NCBI RefSeq assembly: GCF_016834655.1
Contig: NZ_JAENHP010000003.1
Span: 62,001-126,000 of the forward strand
DNA from: Paractinoplanes ovalisporus
GTDB taxonomy: Bacteria > Actinomycetota > Actinomycetes > Mycobacteriales > Micromonosporaceae
DNA: 64,000 nt
Direction: 5' to 3'
The notes below the pieces were generated by a model. That model ran no database searches. It was not told where the DNA came from and saw nothing but the letters and a program-made list of their open reading frames with translations. The translations under genes and the position numbers were made by a program. Below are positions 43,953 through 51,261 of this stretch, in pieces (position 1 is the first letter of the stretch; each line of letters begins with the position of its first letter).

Positions 43953-44971
43953 TGACCATCGTGGTGGTCGGGGCCGGCATCGGCGGGCTGGCCGTAGCGG
44001 CCGCATTGGCCCGGCGTGGCGTCAACTGTGTCGTGCTCGAACGTTCGCCCTCGTTCTCCGACGGCGCCGGAATTCAGATCGCACCCAACGGGGCCGCTGT
44101 GCTGCAACGGCTCGGCGTGGTGCTGCGTCCGGCCGCCCGGCCGGTCGAGCGGCAGATCCGGCGCTGGCGGGACGACTCGCTGATCGCCTCGGTCGATCTG
44201 GGCGAGGCCTACTACACGCTGCGCCGGTCGGTGCTGCACCGGCAGCTGCTGGCCGGCGTGGATGTGCGCCCCGGGGTCGGGTGCACGGGCGTCAACGACC
44301 GGGGCGACCACGTCGTGGTGTCGCTCGGGGACGGGACGCGGATGACCGCCGACGCGGTGATCGGGGCGGACGGGCTGCGGTCGGTGGTGCGGCGGGCCGT
44401 GGTCTCGGATCGCCTGCGCCCCAGCGGATTCACCGCCTACCGAGCCGTCGTCCCGGCGACTCTCGACCGGGTCGTCGTGCGGCTCGGGCCCGGCAGCCAC
44501 CTGGTGAGCTATCCGCTCGGTGACGGCAGCATGAACGTGGTCGCGGTCGTGCCCACCGACGTGCCGCTGCTGGAAGCGTTCGACGGCTGGCATCCGGCGG
44601 CCCGCGACCTGCTCGTGGGGCCGTTCCAGCGGCACGAGCTGTTCGACCGGCCGCGGGCGGCGTGGCGCCGGGGCCGGATCCTGCTGGTCGGCGACGCCGC
44701 CCATCCCATGCTGCCGTTCGTGGCCCAGGGGGCGTGTCAGGCCCTGGAGGACGCCGAGGCGCTCGCGGCCGACCTCGGCGGCTATCCGGGCGCCCGGCCG
44801 GCGCGGGTGGCCCGGGTGGCGGCGGCCGGGCTGGCCGCGGCCCGGGACTACCACCTGCCGGACGGGCCTTCACAGCGCGTCCGCGACCTCAATCAGTGGG
44901 CCAGAGTGCCACCAGCTCCACCCGGGACCCGATCCCCAGCTTCTGAAAGATCTGCCGCAGGTGGTAGTTGA
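43952..44971 (+). CDS. FAD-dependent aromatic monooxygenase
   Basis: A 339-residue class A monooxygenase like salicylate or 3-hydroxybenzoate 6-hydroxylase: MTIVVVGAGIGGLAVAAALARRGVNCVVLERS, IGADGLRSVVRRAVV (DG motif), and GRILLVGDAAHPMLPFVAQGACQALEDAEALAADL (GD motif). It is the fifth coupled gene of the AHBA operon and is likely to hydroxylate, or oxidatively decarboxylate, the aryl acid or its dimer. Its 3' end overlaps the converging LuxR gene by 83 bp, and its C-terminal 30 residues (PPAPPGTRSPASERSAAGGS) are probably a by-product of that overlap. Confidence 0.85.
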   Translation: MTIVVVGAGIGGLAVAAALARRGVNCVVLERSPSFSDGAGIQIAPNGAAVLQRLGVVLRPAARPVERQIRRWRDDSLIASVDLGEAYYTLRRSVLHRQLLAGVDVRPGVGCTGVNDRGDHVVVSLGDGTRMTADAVIGADGLRSVVRRAVVSDRLRPSGFTAYRAVVPATLDRVVVRLGPGSHLVSYPLGDGSMNVVAVVPTDVPLLEAFDGWHPAARDLLVGPFQRHELFDRPRAAWRRGRILLVGDAAHPMLPFVAQGACQALEDAEALAADLGGYPGARPARVARVAAAGLAAARDYHLPDGPSQRVRDLNQWARVPPAPPGTRSPASERSAAGGS

Positions 44972-45956
44972 CGGTGTGGGCGCTGATCCCGGTGCGGGTG
45001 GCGATCTGGCGGTTGGTGAGCGCCTGCCGCACCAGCTCCGCCACCTCCCGTTCGCGCGGGCTCAGCAACTCCCAGTCGGGCCGCACCCGCAGGGCCGCCG
45101 CGACCGGGCGGGGCAGAGTCGCCTCGACCGCCGCCCGCACCAGCTCGTGGCCGAACGCGAGCAGTTCACCGTCGCCGCCGAGCAACCCCGACGCCAGCGC
45201 CTCCTCCAGGGCGGGCAGCATCGTCACCGGCCCCACACCCATCAGGCGGGCCAGGCGCATCAGCGGGAACGACTCGCCGAGGGTCGCGGCCGCCTGCAGC
45301 AGATGCCGGGCCGGCGGCGACACCGACGCCACCTGCCCGCGCAGCGCGGCCTCGGACCGCCGGGGCAGGCGGACCGCGCGCACCACCGCCCAGCCGCCCG
45401 CAATGTGCAGCAGCCCCTCCTCGTCCAGCCCCCGCACCAGTTCGCGCAGACAGCCCGGCCGGCCCGACGCGACCCGGCACAGGTCGACCAGCTGCGGGCC
45501 GGGCCGGGCGCCGGCCAGCTGCGCGACGAACTCGGCCTGCGCGGCCGGGGCGAGCGGCGTGACCCGGATCCGGTGCACGTCGGCCGCCGGCAGGTGCACC
45601 GCCCCCTCGGCCGGCCCGGTCAGCGCGACCAGGGTCGGCGTGGTCTCGGCCAGCAGGTCGAGCACGGCCCAGGCGCGCGGGTCGATGCGGCGCGGGTGGT
45701 CGCCGAGGAACAGCAGCGAGCCCGGGCGGTCGCCGACCGTCCGCAGCACCTGCCGCGAACCGACCGCCCCGGCCCACTCCGGCTCGGCGAACACGGTGAT
45801 GCCGCGCTGCCGGGCCAGCCGGGCGGTCTCGTCGAGCAGCCGGGTGCGGCCGCTGCCCCGGGGCCCTTCCAGCGCCAGCACCAGGAGCCGCCCCCCGCGC
45901 GGGCTCTCCAGCACGGCGGCGATCTGCCGCAGCTCCTCGTCGCGTCCGAACAACAT
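44889..45956 (-). CDS. LuxR-family regulator with degenerate ATPase
   Basis: A 355-residue regulator. The N-terminus is a reduced LAL-type ATPase (GRDEELRQIAAVLESPRGGRLLVLALEGPRGSGRTRLLDETARLARQ); Walker A has GPRGSGRTR with Arg in the position of the catalytic Lys, so nucleotide hydrolysis is doubtful. The C-terminal LuxR HTH is LSPREREVAELVRQALTNRQIATRTGISAHTVNYHLRQIFQKLGIGSRVELVALW. Less than half the size of a full LAL protein, it lacks the long TPR region. It converges on the AHBA operon and is likely a second pathway regulator. Confidence 0.85.
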   Translation of the reverse strand: MLFGRDEELRQIAAVLESPRGGRLLVLALEGPRGSGRTRLLDETARLARQRGITVFAEPEWAGAVGSRQVLRTVGDRPGSLLFLGDHPRRIDPRAWAVLDLLAETTPTLVALTGPAEGAVHLPAADVHRIRVTPLAPAAQAEFVAQLAGARPGPQLVDLCRVASGRPGCLRELVRGLDEEGLLHIAGGWAVVRAVRLPRRSEAALRGQVASVSPPARHLLQAAATLGESFPLMRLARLMGVGPVTMLPALEEALASGLLGGDGELLAFGHELVRAAVEATLPRPVAAALRVRPDWELLSPREREVAELVRQALTNRQIATRTGISAHTVNYHLRQIFQKLGIGSRVELVALWPTD

Positions 45957-46048
45957 CGCCCCTCCTCGGTCCGGGTGTCGTCCCTACCCGATCGTGTAGG
46001 TGCGGCGGCCCGAGGATTGGCTACTGGTAGGGGATTGCGGCTTTCCGA

Positions 46049-46168
46049 CTCACAGTTCCGCTCACAGGACCGCTCACAGTTCCGCTCACAGGACCGCTCA
46101 CAGTTCCGCTCACAGGACCGCTCACAGTTCCGCTCACAGGACCGCTCACAGTTCCGCTCACGGTTCCG
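46049..46168. repeat. 12/24-bp alternating tandem repeat
   Basis: Ten 12-bp units from 46049 to 46168. CTCACAGTTCCG and CTCACAGGACCG alternate strictly from 46049 to 46144, then CTCACAGTTCCG and a CTCACGGTTCCG variant close the array, giving a higher-order 24-bp unit. The final unit covers the last codons and stop (46158-46160) of the Crp-family gene. The alternation shows that the 24-bp dimer was the unit amplified. Confidence 0.95.
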
Positions 46169-46862
46169 CGATGTGGCGTAACTTCTCCGGGTCGGTGATG
46201 ACGATCCGGCGGTAGCCGGTGGTGATGAGCCCCCGGTCGCGCAGCTCGTGCAGGGCCTTGTGCACGGTCGCCTGCGCGATCGCCACCATGGCGGCCAGAT
46301 CGGCCTGGCTCAACGGCACCAGCAGCTCGACCGAGCCGTCGTCCCGTTCCCGGCCGCAGACCTCGGCCATCTCGGAGAGCACCCGCGCCAGCCGGATCGG
46401 AGCCGGAAAGGCCGCGATGTCCGTACGCCGCCGGTTCGCCCACCGCAGCTGCCGGGCCACCGCCGCCGCCACGAGCGCCGCCGCGTCGGGCCGCTGCCGC
46501 AGAAAGCCCTCGAAGTCGCCCCGCTGCACCTGCCCCGCGAGCACCGGCCCCGACGCGCTGACGGTGGCGGTGCGCGGCACACCGGTCAGTGCCCCGATCT
46601 CTCCGACCACCTCACCCGGAAGCCGGATCCCGAGCAACGTCTCGACCCCGTCGGCGGCCGTGCTGACCTTCACGAATCCACTGAGCACAAGAAAAACGTG
46701 CGAGTCGCGGGCGCCTTCGCGCAGAAGCACCCGCCCGGCCGCGAACGACCGCCTTACGCTGCGCGCGACCAGAGCCCTGGCCACCTCGGAGGGAAGACTG
46801 CCGAGAAAGGTGCCCGCCGCCCACACGAGGAACCCCCAGAGTGTCGTGGCGCCCCCACTCAA
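46158..46862 (-). CDS. Crp/Fnr family transcriptional regulator
   Basis: A 234-residue regulator: cyclic-nucleotide-binding jelly roll (RVLLREGARDSHVFLVLSGFVKVSTAADGVETLLGIRLPGEVVGEIGALTGVPRTATVSASG) and a Crp-type winged helix (VPLSQADLAAMVAIAQATVHKALHELRDRGLITTGYRRIVITDPEKL). The far start is TTG 46862; a GTG about 12 codons later (GTGTGGGCGG) is an alternative. The stretch GEIGALTGVPRTATVSA matches the cNMP-binding cassette. It is read toward the LuxR regulator, 201 bp away, and may respond to cAMP or another ligand. Its stop lies in a 12-bp tandem repeat. Confidence 0.85.
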   Translation of the reverse strand: MSGGATTLWGFLVWAAGTFLGSLPSEVARALVARSVRRSFAAGRVLLREGARDSHVFLVLSGFVKVSTAADGVETLLGIRLPGEVVGEIGALTGVPRTATVSASGPVLAGQVQRGDFEGFLRQRPDAAALVAAAVARQLRWANRRRTDIAAFPAPIRLARVLSEMAEVCGRERDDGSVELLVPLSQADLAAMVAIAQATVHKALHELRDRGLITTGYRRIVITDPEKLRHIAEP

Positions 46863-47085
46863 TCACGAGGCCCGATACCCGGGCAATACGGTCGGTGCCC
46901 GCCGATGGTCGGCCACCGGAATCACCGGCGGCGAGGGCGTCACCTGGCGGGCGCGTTACCACGGCGGGCTGGCGTCGCCCCTGACGGTCGCCGTCAAGAT
47001 GCTGCGGCGGCCCGCGGCGCGGGGACTTCCGGTGGGCGCTGGCGCGGTGGGCGATCCGCAACGGATACGCCACCGCGCCCGACGT

Positions 47086-47526
47086 CTAGGACTTCCGCAG
47101 CGCCAGCAGCGCGCGGCCGAACTGGGCGCAGCACCACGCGACGATCAGCACCGAGGCGATGTATCCGAGAGTGGTCATCCAGTTCGCCGGCGCGTAGTGC
47201 AACTCGGTCAGGTCGACCGGCACGGTCAGTGGGTGGCCGAGCCGCACGTACCAGATCACCCCGACGACGCTGGTGCCGACGTCGGCCACCGTGAGGACGA
47301 CCCACACGCAGACGAGCAGGACGGGCGCGTTGCGGTGGGCCGCCATCATGATCGGCAGGAGGACGGCGAAGGCGGTCAGCGCGACGCCGACGATCGCCGC
47401 GAAGACATAACCCATCACGGTGACGGCGTGCATCATTCCGGCCATCGACTGAATGGACAGCCAGGCGTCGACGATGCTGATGAGAAATCCGAACACGACC
47501 CAGAAGGCGGCGCTGCTGCGGCTCAT
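47086..47526 (-). CDS. Four-helix membrane protein
   Basis: A 146-residue hydrophobic protein with four predicted transmembrane segments: AFWVVFGFLISIVDAWLSI, VMGYVFAAIVGVALTAFAVLL, VLLVCVWVVLTVADVGTSVVGVIWYV and WMTTLGYIASVLIVAWCCAQF. I recognise no family. Its ATG overlaps the stop of the preceding small gene (ATGA at 47523-47526), so it is the third member of a coupled set of small membrane proteins. Between 46863 and 47085 I see no intact gene, although a short stretch near 46990-47088 reads like the C-terminal remnant of another protein. Confidence 0.65.
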   Translation of the reverse strand: MSRSSAAFWVVFGFLISIVDAWLSIQSMAGMMHAVTVMGYVFAAIVGVALTAFAVLLPIMMAAHRNAPVLLVCVWVVLTVADVGTSVVGVIWYVRLGHPLTVPVDLTELHYAPANWMTTLGYIASVLIVAWCCAQFGRALLALRKS

Positions 47527-47819
47527 ATCGACGTCCTGGTGAAAAGGGTGGCGATCACGAGGGTGAGGGCGACGATTCCGGCCACCAGGCCGAGAGTCAT
47601 CTCGAGTTTGTTGGCGGCCAGCGCGTCACGTAACGCGACGCGTTCGGCGTGCGGGACCGGGAGCGGGGGCGTCCGGTGCGCCGGGGTGATCGCGCGGCGG
47701 GGGCGGATGTTACCGACCGCGAGTTCCAGCCGGGTTACCGCGATTTCGACGCGCAGAACCGCGTCGATCAGCGCCTTGAGCTCCTCGGTGGTGATCGTCA
47801 GGGGTTCCTGGGGTTGCAT
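47523..47819 (-). CDS. Small tail-anchored membrane protein
   Basis: A 98-residue protein: an N-terminal amphipathic helix (TEELKALIDAVLRVEIAVTRLELAVGNI), a Pro/Arg-rich linker, and one C-terminal transmembrane helix (MTLGLVAGIVALTLVIATLF). Likely tail-anchored with the helix in the cytosol. No family recognised. Middle gene of the three-gene set. Confidence 0.65.
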   Translation of the reverse strand: MQPQEPLTITTEELKALIDAVLRVEIAVTRLELAVGNIRPRRAITPAHRTPPLPVPHAERVALRDALAANKLEMTLGLVAGIVALTLVIATLFTRTSI

Positions 47820-47834
47820 GGCGGCCTTCCTCGG

Positions 47835-48053
47835 TCAGGGATGAGGGTGGGAAAGCACCAGCAGAACCACGAAGCAGTAGATCGCGGACGCCCCGACCAG
47901 GCCGAGAATCAGCATGACGTCCCACCCGTCGATTCCTTTGTTGTGCGCGTTGCGCAGGAAGGCGGTGACGCCGCACAGAATCGATCCGACGACAAGGAAA
48001 TAGCCTGGTCCGTTCGACAGGGCGCCGAACAGGTCGGACAGGAAATCCCACAT
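47835..48053 (-). CDS. Small two-helix membrane protein
   Basis: A 72-residue protein with two hydrophobic helices (GYFLVVGSILCGVTAFL and WDVMLILGLVGASAIYCFVVLLVLSH) joined by a short polar loop (RNAHNKGIDG). No family recognised. First gene of the three-gene membrane set, 15 bp before the next. Confidence 0.6.
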   Translation of the reverse strand: MWDFLSDLFGALSNGPGYFLVVGSILCGVTAFLRNAHNKGIDGWDVMLILGLVGASAIYCFVVLLVLSHPHP

Positions 48054-48161
48054 GGCGTTTCCGGCAATCAGTTCAGGGAAGCGATCCTCGTTCGAGGAAC
48101 TGCGGTGACCACTGAAGTGAAGGCGAAGAGGCCGTGGTGCCGACAGTGCAGGGGTGAACCC

Positions 48162-48515
48162 CTAGCGGAGTGGGGAGCCGACGCGGTGGAGGGTGCCGTC
48201 GGGGTCTACGTAGGCGAACTCGCGCAAACCCCACGGCGTGTCGCGCGGTGGGGAGAGACGGCCCTCGGCGCCGGACCACTCGGTGTGCACGGCGTCGGCG
48301 TCGCTGACGTAGAGGTAGACCATCGACGCCGTTGTGAGGGGGTCGTGGCCGGGGGACTCGGTCAGGTGCAGGGAGACGTTGTCGCGGTCCACGAAACCGT
48401 AGGGCTCGGAGCCGTCGTACGAGCGGGTGGTGAAACCCAGCGATCGGTAGCGCGCCAGGGCCGCCTCGAGGTCGCTCACGGGGATGATCGGGGCGACGGA
48501 CTCGAAGGCGGCCAT
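48162..48515 (-). CDS. VOC/glyoxalase-fold protein
   Basis: A 117-residue vicinal-oxygen-chelate protein of the bleomycin-resistance-like kind: VAPIIPVSDLEAALARYRSLGFTTRSYDGSEPYGFVDRDNVSLHLTE, then MVYLYVSDADAVHTEWSGAEGR and LREFAYVDPDGTLHRVGSPL. The beta-alpha-beta-beta-beta units are clear. With no metal-binding Glu pattern identified, a ligand-binding (drug-sequestering) role is as likely as an enzyme. It follows the secreted ThuA-ricin gene by 17 bp. Confidence 0.82.
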   Translation of the reverse strand: MAAFESVAPIIPVSDLEAALARYRSLGFTTRSYDGSEPYGFVDRDNVSLHLTESPGHDPLTTASMVYLYVSDADAVHTEWSGAEGRLSPPRDTPWGLREFAYVDPDGTLHRVGSPLR

Positions 48516-48532
48516 GGCGTCACCATAGAAGG

Positions 48533-49759
48533 TCAGCGGGTGAGGCGGAAACTCTGCGCAGCCGTGCCGTTGCACGTGTACTGGACGAGTTGGATGCTGT
48601 CGGCGGTGGATGCGGCGGGGACGTCGAGGCACTTGCCGCTGTTGCGGTTGACCAGGTGGTAATAACCGCCGCCCTCGTCGACCGGGAGCCACTGCTGGTT
48701 GGCGCCGCCGCCGTACGTCCAGGTCTGGATCGGCGCGTTGTCGGCCGTGGACACGTTGGTGACGTCGAGCGCCTGGGCGGGGTTGCCGCGGCCGTTGATG
48801 CGGACGTAGCCGTTCGTCGTGTCGGCCAGCTGGAACTGCTGGGCCGTCGAACCGTTGCAGGCGTACTGCTGGATGGCCGTTCCGTTCGTGGTGCCGGCCG
48901 AGCGGGCGTCGACACACTTGCCGCTGCCCTTGTTGACCAGCGGCTGCCACGTGAGAGGCGGCTGTGACGAGGAGCCGCCGCCCAGCCACAGGATTGCGTT
49001 GATCAGCCACTGGTTCTGCTGGGCGCTGGCGAACGTGGACGACGTACGGGTGTTGGTCTCGTAGTTCATCGCGTTGTGGCCGAAGTTCGTGTAGACCATC
49101 TTGTAGTTGCGGTTGGACCAGATCAGCGGATAGAAGCCGCTGCGCCACTGCTGATTGGGGTCGGTGCCGACCGGGAAGCTGGACGCGTCGATCGAGGCCA
49201 CGATGTCGATGTCGGGGTTCTGCCGCAGGTCACGGCTCCACGAATACCACTCGCTGACCGCCGAACCGATGGTCGCGGGCAGACCGGCCGTGGTCGGGTG
49301 GGTCCCCAGCCGCAGGGTCTCGGCGGTCGGGCCCCACGTGTTGGTGGCGAAGTTCCCCGAGCCCAGGAACGTGTTGTAGTACCAGCTCCACTCGTTGGCG
49401 TTGGTGGTGAACGCGCTGACGTGGAAGCCGAGGAAGCCGCCGCCGTTCTGCATGTACTGCTGGAACGCGGCCCGCCGGTCGGCCGGGGGAGCGTCGTCCA
49501 GGAACATCACCACCTTGACCCCGGCCAGCCCGGTCGCGCTGAGCCGGCTCCAGTCGGTGGTGGCCTCCCAGGTGAAACCGTTCTGGGCGCCGGCCCGCGG
49601 GAACCACTCGCGGGCCTCTTTGTCGAAGTCGATGTGGGCGGCGTCCCAGGTGCCGTTGTAGAAGGCGAGCACCTTGAACGGTTCGGCCGCCTGGGCGGGG
49701 GTGGCCAGGGCGGCGACGGCCAGTAAGGCCAGGACGAGGGCGCGTTTGAGCAGACGCAT
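48533..49759 (-). CDS. Secreted ThuA-like protein with ricin B lectin
   Basis: A 408-residue exported protein. Signal peptide MRLLKRALVLALLAVAALATPAQA, then a ThuA/glutamine-amidotransferase-like domain (KVLAFYNGTWDAAHIDFDKEAREWFPRAG, VKVVMFLDDAPPADRRAAFQQYMQNGGGFLGFHVSAF, YKMVYTNFGHNAMNYE) to about residue 265. It ends with a C-terminal ricin-type beta-trefoil with QxW-like repeats (AQQFQL, NQQWLPV, AQSFRL) and GKCVDARSAGTTNGT/GKCLDVPAASTADS. The lectin domain binds galactose or xylose polymers; ThuA domains are often linked to carbohydrate turnover. Likely an extracellular plant-polysaccharide protein. Confidence 0.85.
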   Translation of the reverse strand: MRLLKRALVLALLAVAALATPAQAAEPFKVLAFYNGTWDAAHIDFDKEAREWFPRAGAQNGFTWEATTDWSRLSATGLAGVKVVMFLDDAPPADRRAAFQQYMQNGGGFLGFHVSAFTTNANEWSWYYNTFLGSGNFATNTWGPTAETLRLGTHPTTAGLPATIGSAVSEWYSWSRDLRQNPDIDIVASIDASSFPVGTDPNQQWRSGFYPLIWSNRNYKMVYTNFGHNAMNYETNTRTSSTFASAQQNQWLINAILWLGGGSSSQPPLTWQPLVNKGSGKCVDARSAGTTNGTAIQQYACNGSTAQQFQLADTTNGYVRINGRGNPAQALDVTNVSTADNAPIQTWTYGGGANQQWLPVDEGGGYYHLVNRNSGKCLDVPAASTADSIQLVQYTCNGTAAQSFRLTR

Positions 49760-49840
49760 GGCGAGACCTCTGGGGATGAGAGGGGGACGGGCCCTCAGCT
49801 TGAGGCATCGACAGCGCTTAATACAAGGGCAACTGTAAAG

Positions 49841-51256
49841 TCAGTTGCCGAATGTCGTTCCGTCCGTCCAGCGCACCGGCCCGGGGTCGATCGAGACCGG
49901 GCGCTCACTGACGATCACCAGCCGCGACCCCGGCCACCAGGGGCCCGCGGTGTTGGCGTCGCGATAGGCGGCCAAGCGGGACGGCAGGTCGCCGAGCGGA
50001 GCGCCGGCCGCCTGCAGCCCCTCCACCAGCCGGGACGACTCACCGATCCACGACGCGACGCCCTGCCCGCCGAGATGGAAGTACCGGTCGTTGTTGTCGG
50101 CCGGCAGCGGGTCGCCGTCGCCCAGGGCGGGACGCGGCCCGGGCAGCCGGGCGGCCGCCTCCACCAGGGCCTGCCGCGCGCGCTGCGGATCGGTCGCCAC
50201 CAGGTCGGGTCGTCCCGTCAGCCGGAGTTGCTGGCTGAGCGGGGCCAGCGGGCCGCGCGGGGCCGGGTCGTGGCCTTGGCGGCCGAGCAGGTGGTTGAGT
50301 TCCCGCTGCATCCGTAGGCGCAGGTCGTCGGCGTAGCGGATGGTCACGGTCTCGACGTCGCGGATGCGGTCGTTGCGGCTCCACAGTGTGGTGTCATAGA
50401 GCGGTTCGGCCAGCCGGCGCAGCAGAACGCCGGTGTAGGGCGAGTCGACCCACACGATCGACTCCGGTCCGTCCAGACCGGCCAGGCGGTAACACTCCCG
50501 GATCCCGTGCTCCACCACCTCCCGGTCGGCCGGCGCCACGGCGTGTGCCCATTCCGGAGTTGTGCCGCCCGCCGCGGTGGCCAGGACGGCTTGTCGTTCC
50601 GCTTCGTCGAGCGGGGGCGGCGGGGTGGTCGTGAGAAGTTCCCGCGCCCGGGACCGCATCCCCTCGTCCGGGTGCAGCAGGCCGGCCCCGATCAGGTCGA
50701 GCGCCCGCCGGGACCGCCCCTGCTCGTATCCCACCGCGATCTCGGCCCCGATCCGCCGCTCCAGCGCGTCGGGGTCGGCGGACCGGGGCGCTTCCGGGGC
50801 CAGCTCGCGCCGGATCTCCTCGCGCAGCTCGTCGTCGGCGACAAGCCGCCCGAGCTGCCAGTCGCGCAGCGCCCGCACGGCGCCCCGGAAATCCTGGCCG
50901 GGGTCGGGAAACAGCTGCCCGGTGCGCCGCCAGACCGCGTGCAGGGCCGCGTTGCACAGGTCGTCGGGCCGGACGCCCGGCGCCGCCCGCCGGTCGTCGT
51001 GGAAGACGAAGCCGCCGTGCCGCAGTTCGATCGGCGGGTGGGTCTGCACGTACCAGGCGTCGACGAGCTCGCCCAGCTGCCATTCGTTCGCGCCGCACAC
51101 ATTGCCGACGGCCGTGAGCGGCGTGCTCGTCGAGGGCACGGCCGCGCCCGACATCCACTTGCGGAGACGGCCCGGCCAGATGTGGGCGCGGGCGGCCACG
51201 GCCGTCACCGATCTGTCCCCGATCAGGCGGGTCAGAAGCGTCCCAACGGTATCCAC
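49841..51256 (-). CDS. HTH protein with DUF6745-like region
   Basis: A 471-residue protein from GTG 51256. The N-terminus looks like a helix-turn-helix (TLLTRLIGDRSVTAVAARAHIWPGRLRKWMSGAAVPSTSTPLTAVGNVCGANEWQLGELVDAW). A segment YRLAGLDGPESIVWVDSPYTGVLL resembles DUF6745 proteins. The C-terminal ADNNDRYFHLGGQGVASW and WWPGSRLVIVSERP are also conserved-looking. It starts 6 bp after the UvrC-like gene ends, so they are probably co-transcribed. Function unknown; a DNA-binding partner of the nuclease is possible. Confidence 0.62.
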   Translation of the reverse strand: MDTVGTLLTRLIGDRSVTAVAARAHIWPGRLRKWMSGAAVPSTSTPLTAVGNVCGANEWQLGELVDAWYVQTHPPIELRHGGFVFHDDRRAAPGVRPDDLCNAALHAVWRRTGQLFPDPGQDFRGAVRALRDWQLGRLVADDELREEIRRELAPEAPRSADPDALERRIGAEIAVGYEQGRSRRALDLIGAGLLHPDEGMRSRARELLTTTPPPPLDEAERQAVLATAAGGTTPEWAHAVAPADREVVEHGIRECYRLAGLDGPESIVWVDSPYTGVLLRRLAEPLYDTTLWSRNDRIRDVETVTIRYADDLRLRMQRELNHLLGRQGHDPAPRGPLAPLSQQLRLTGRPDLVATDPQRARQALVEAAARLPGPRPALGDGDPLPADNNDRYFHLGGQGVASWIGESSRLVEGLQAAGAPLGDLPSRLAAYRDANTAGPWWPGSRLVIVSERPVSIDPGPVRWTDGTTFGN

Positions 51257-51261
51257 AGTGG

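Noticed and set aside
40065..44971. A grixazone cluster.
   Set aside because: No tyrosinase-like GriF or copper chaperone GriE is present; only the AHBA-forming pair is shared.
46049..46168. CRISPR-like array.
   Set aside because: Repeat units abut with no unique spacers and there are no cas genes; it is a simple tandem repeat.
46863..47085. A possible coding remnant (reading RWALARWAIRNGYATAP near 47030-47085).
   Set aside because: Too short and without a start or partner; could not be assigned to any family.
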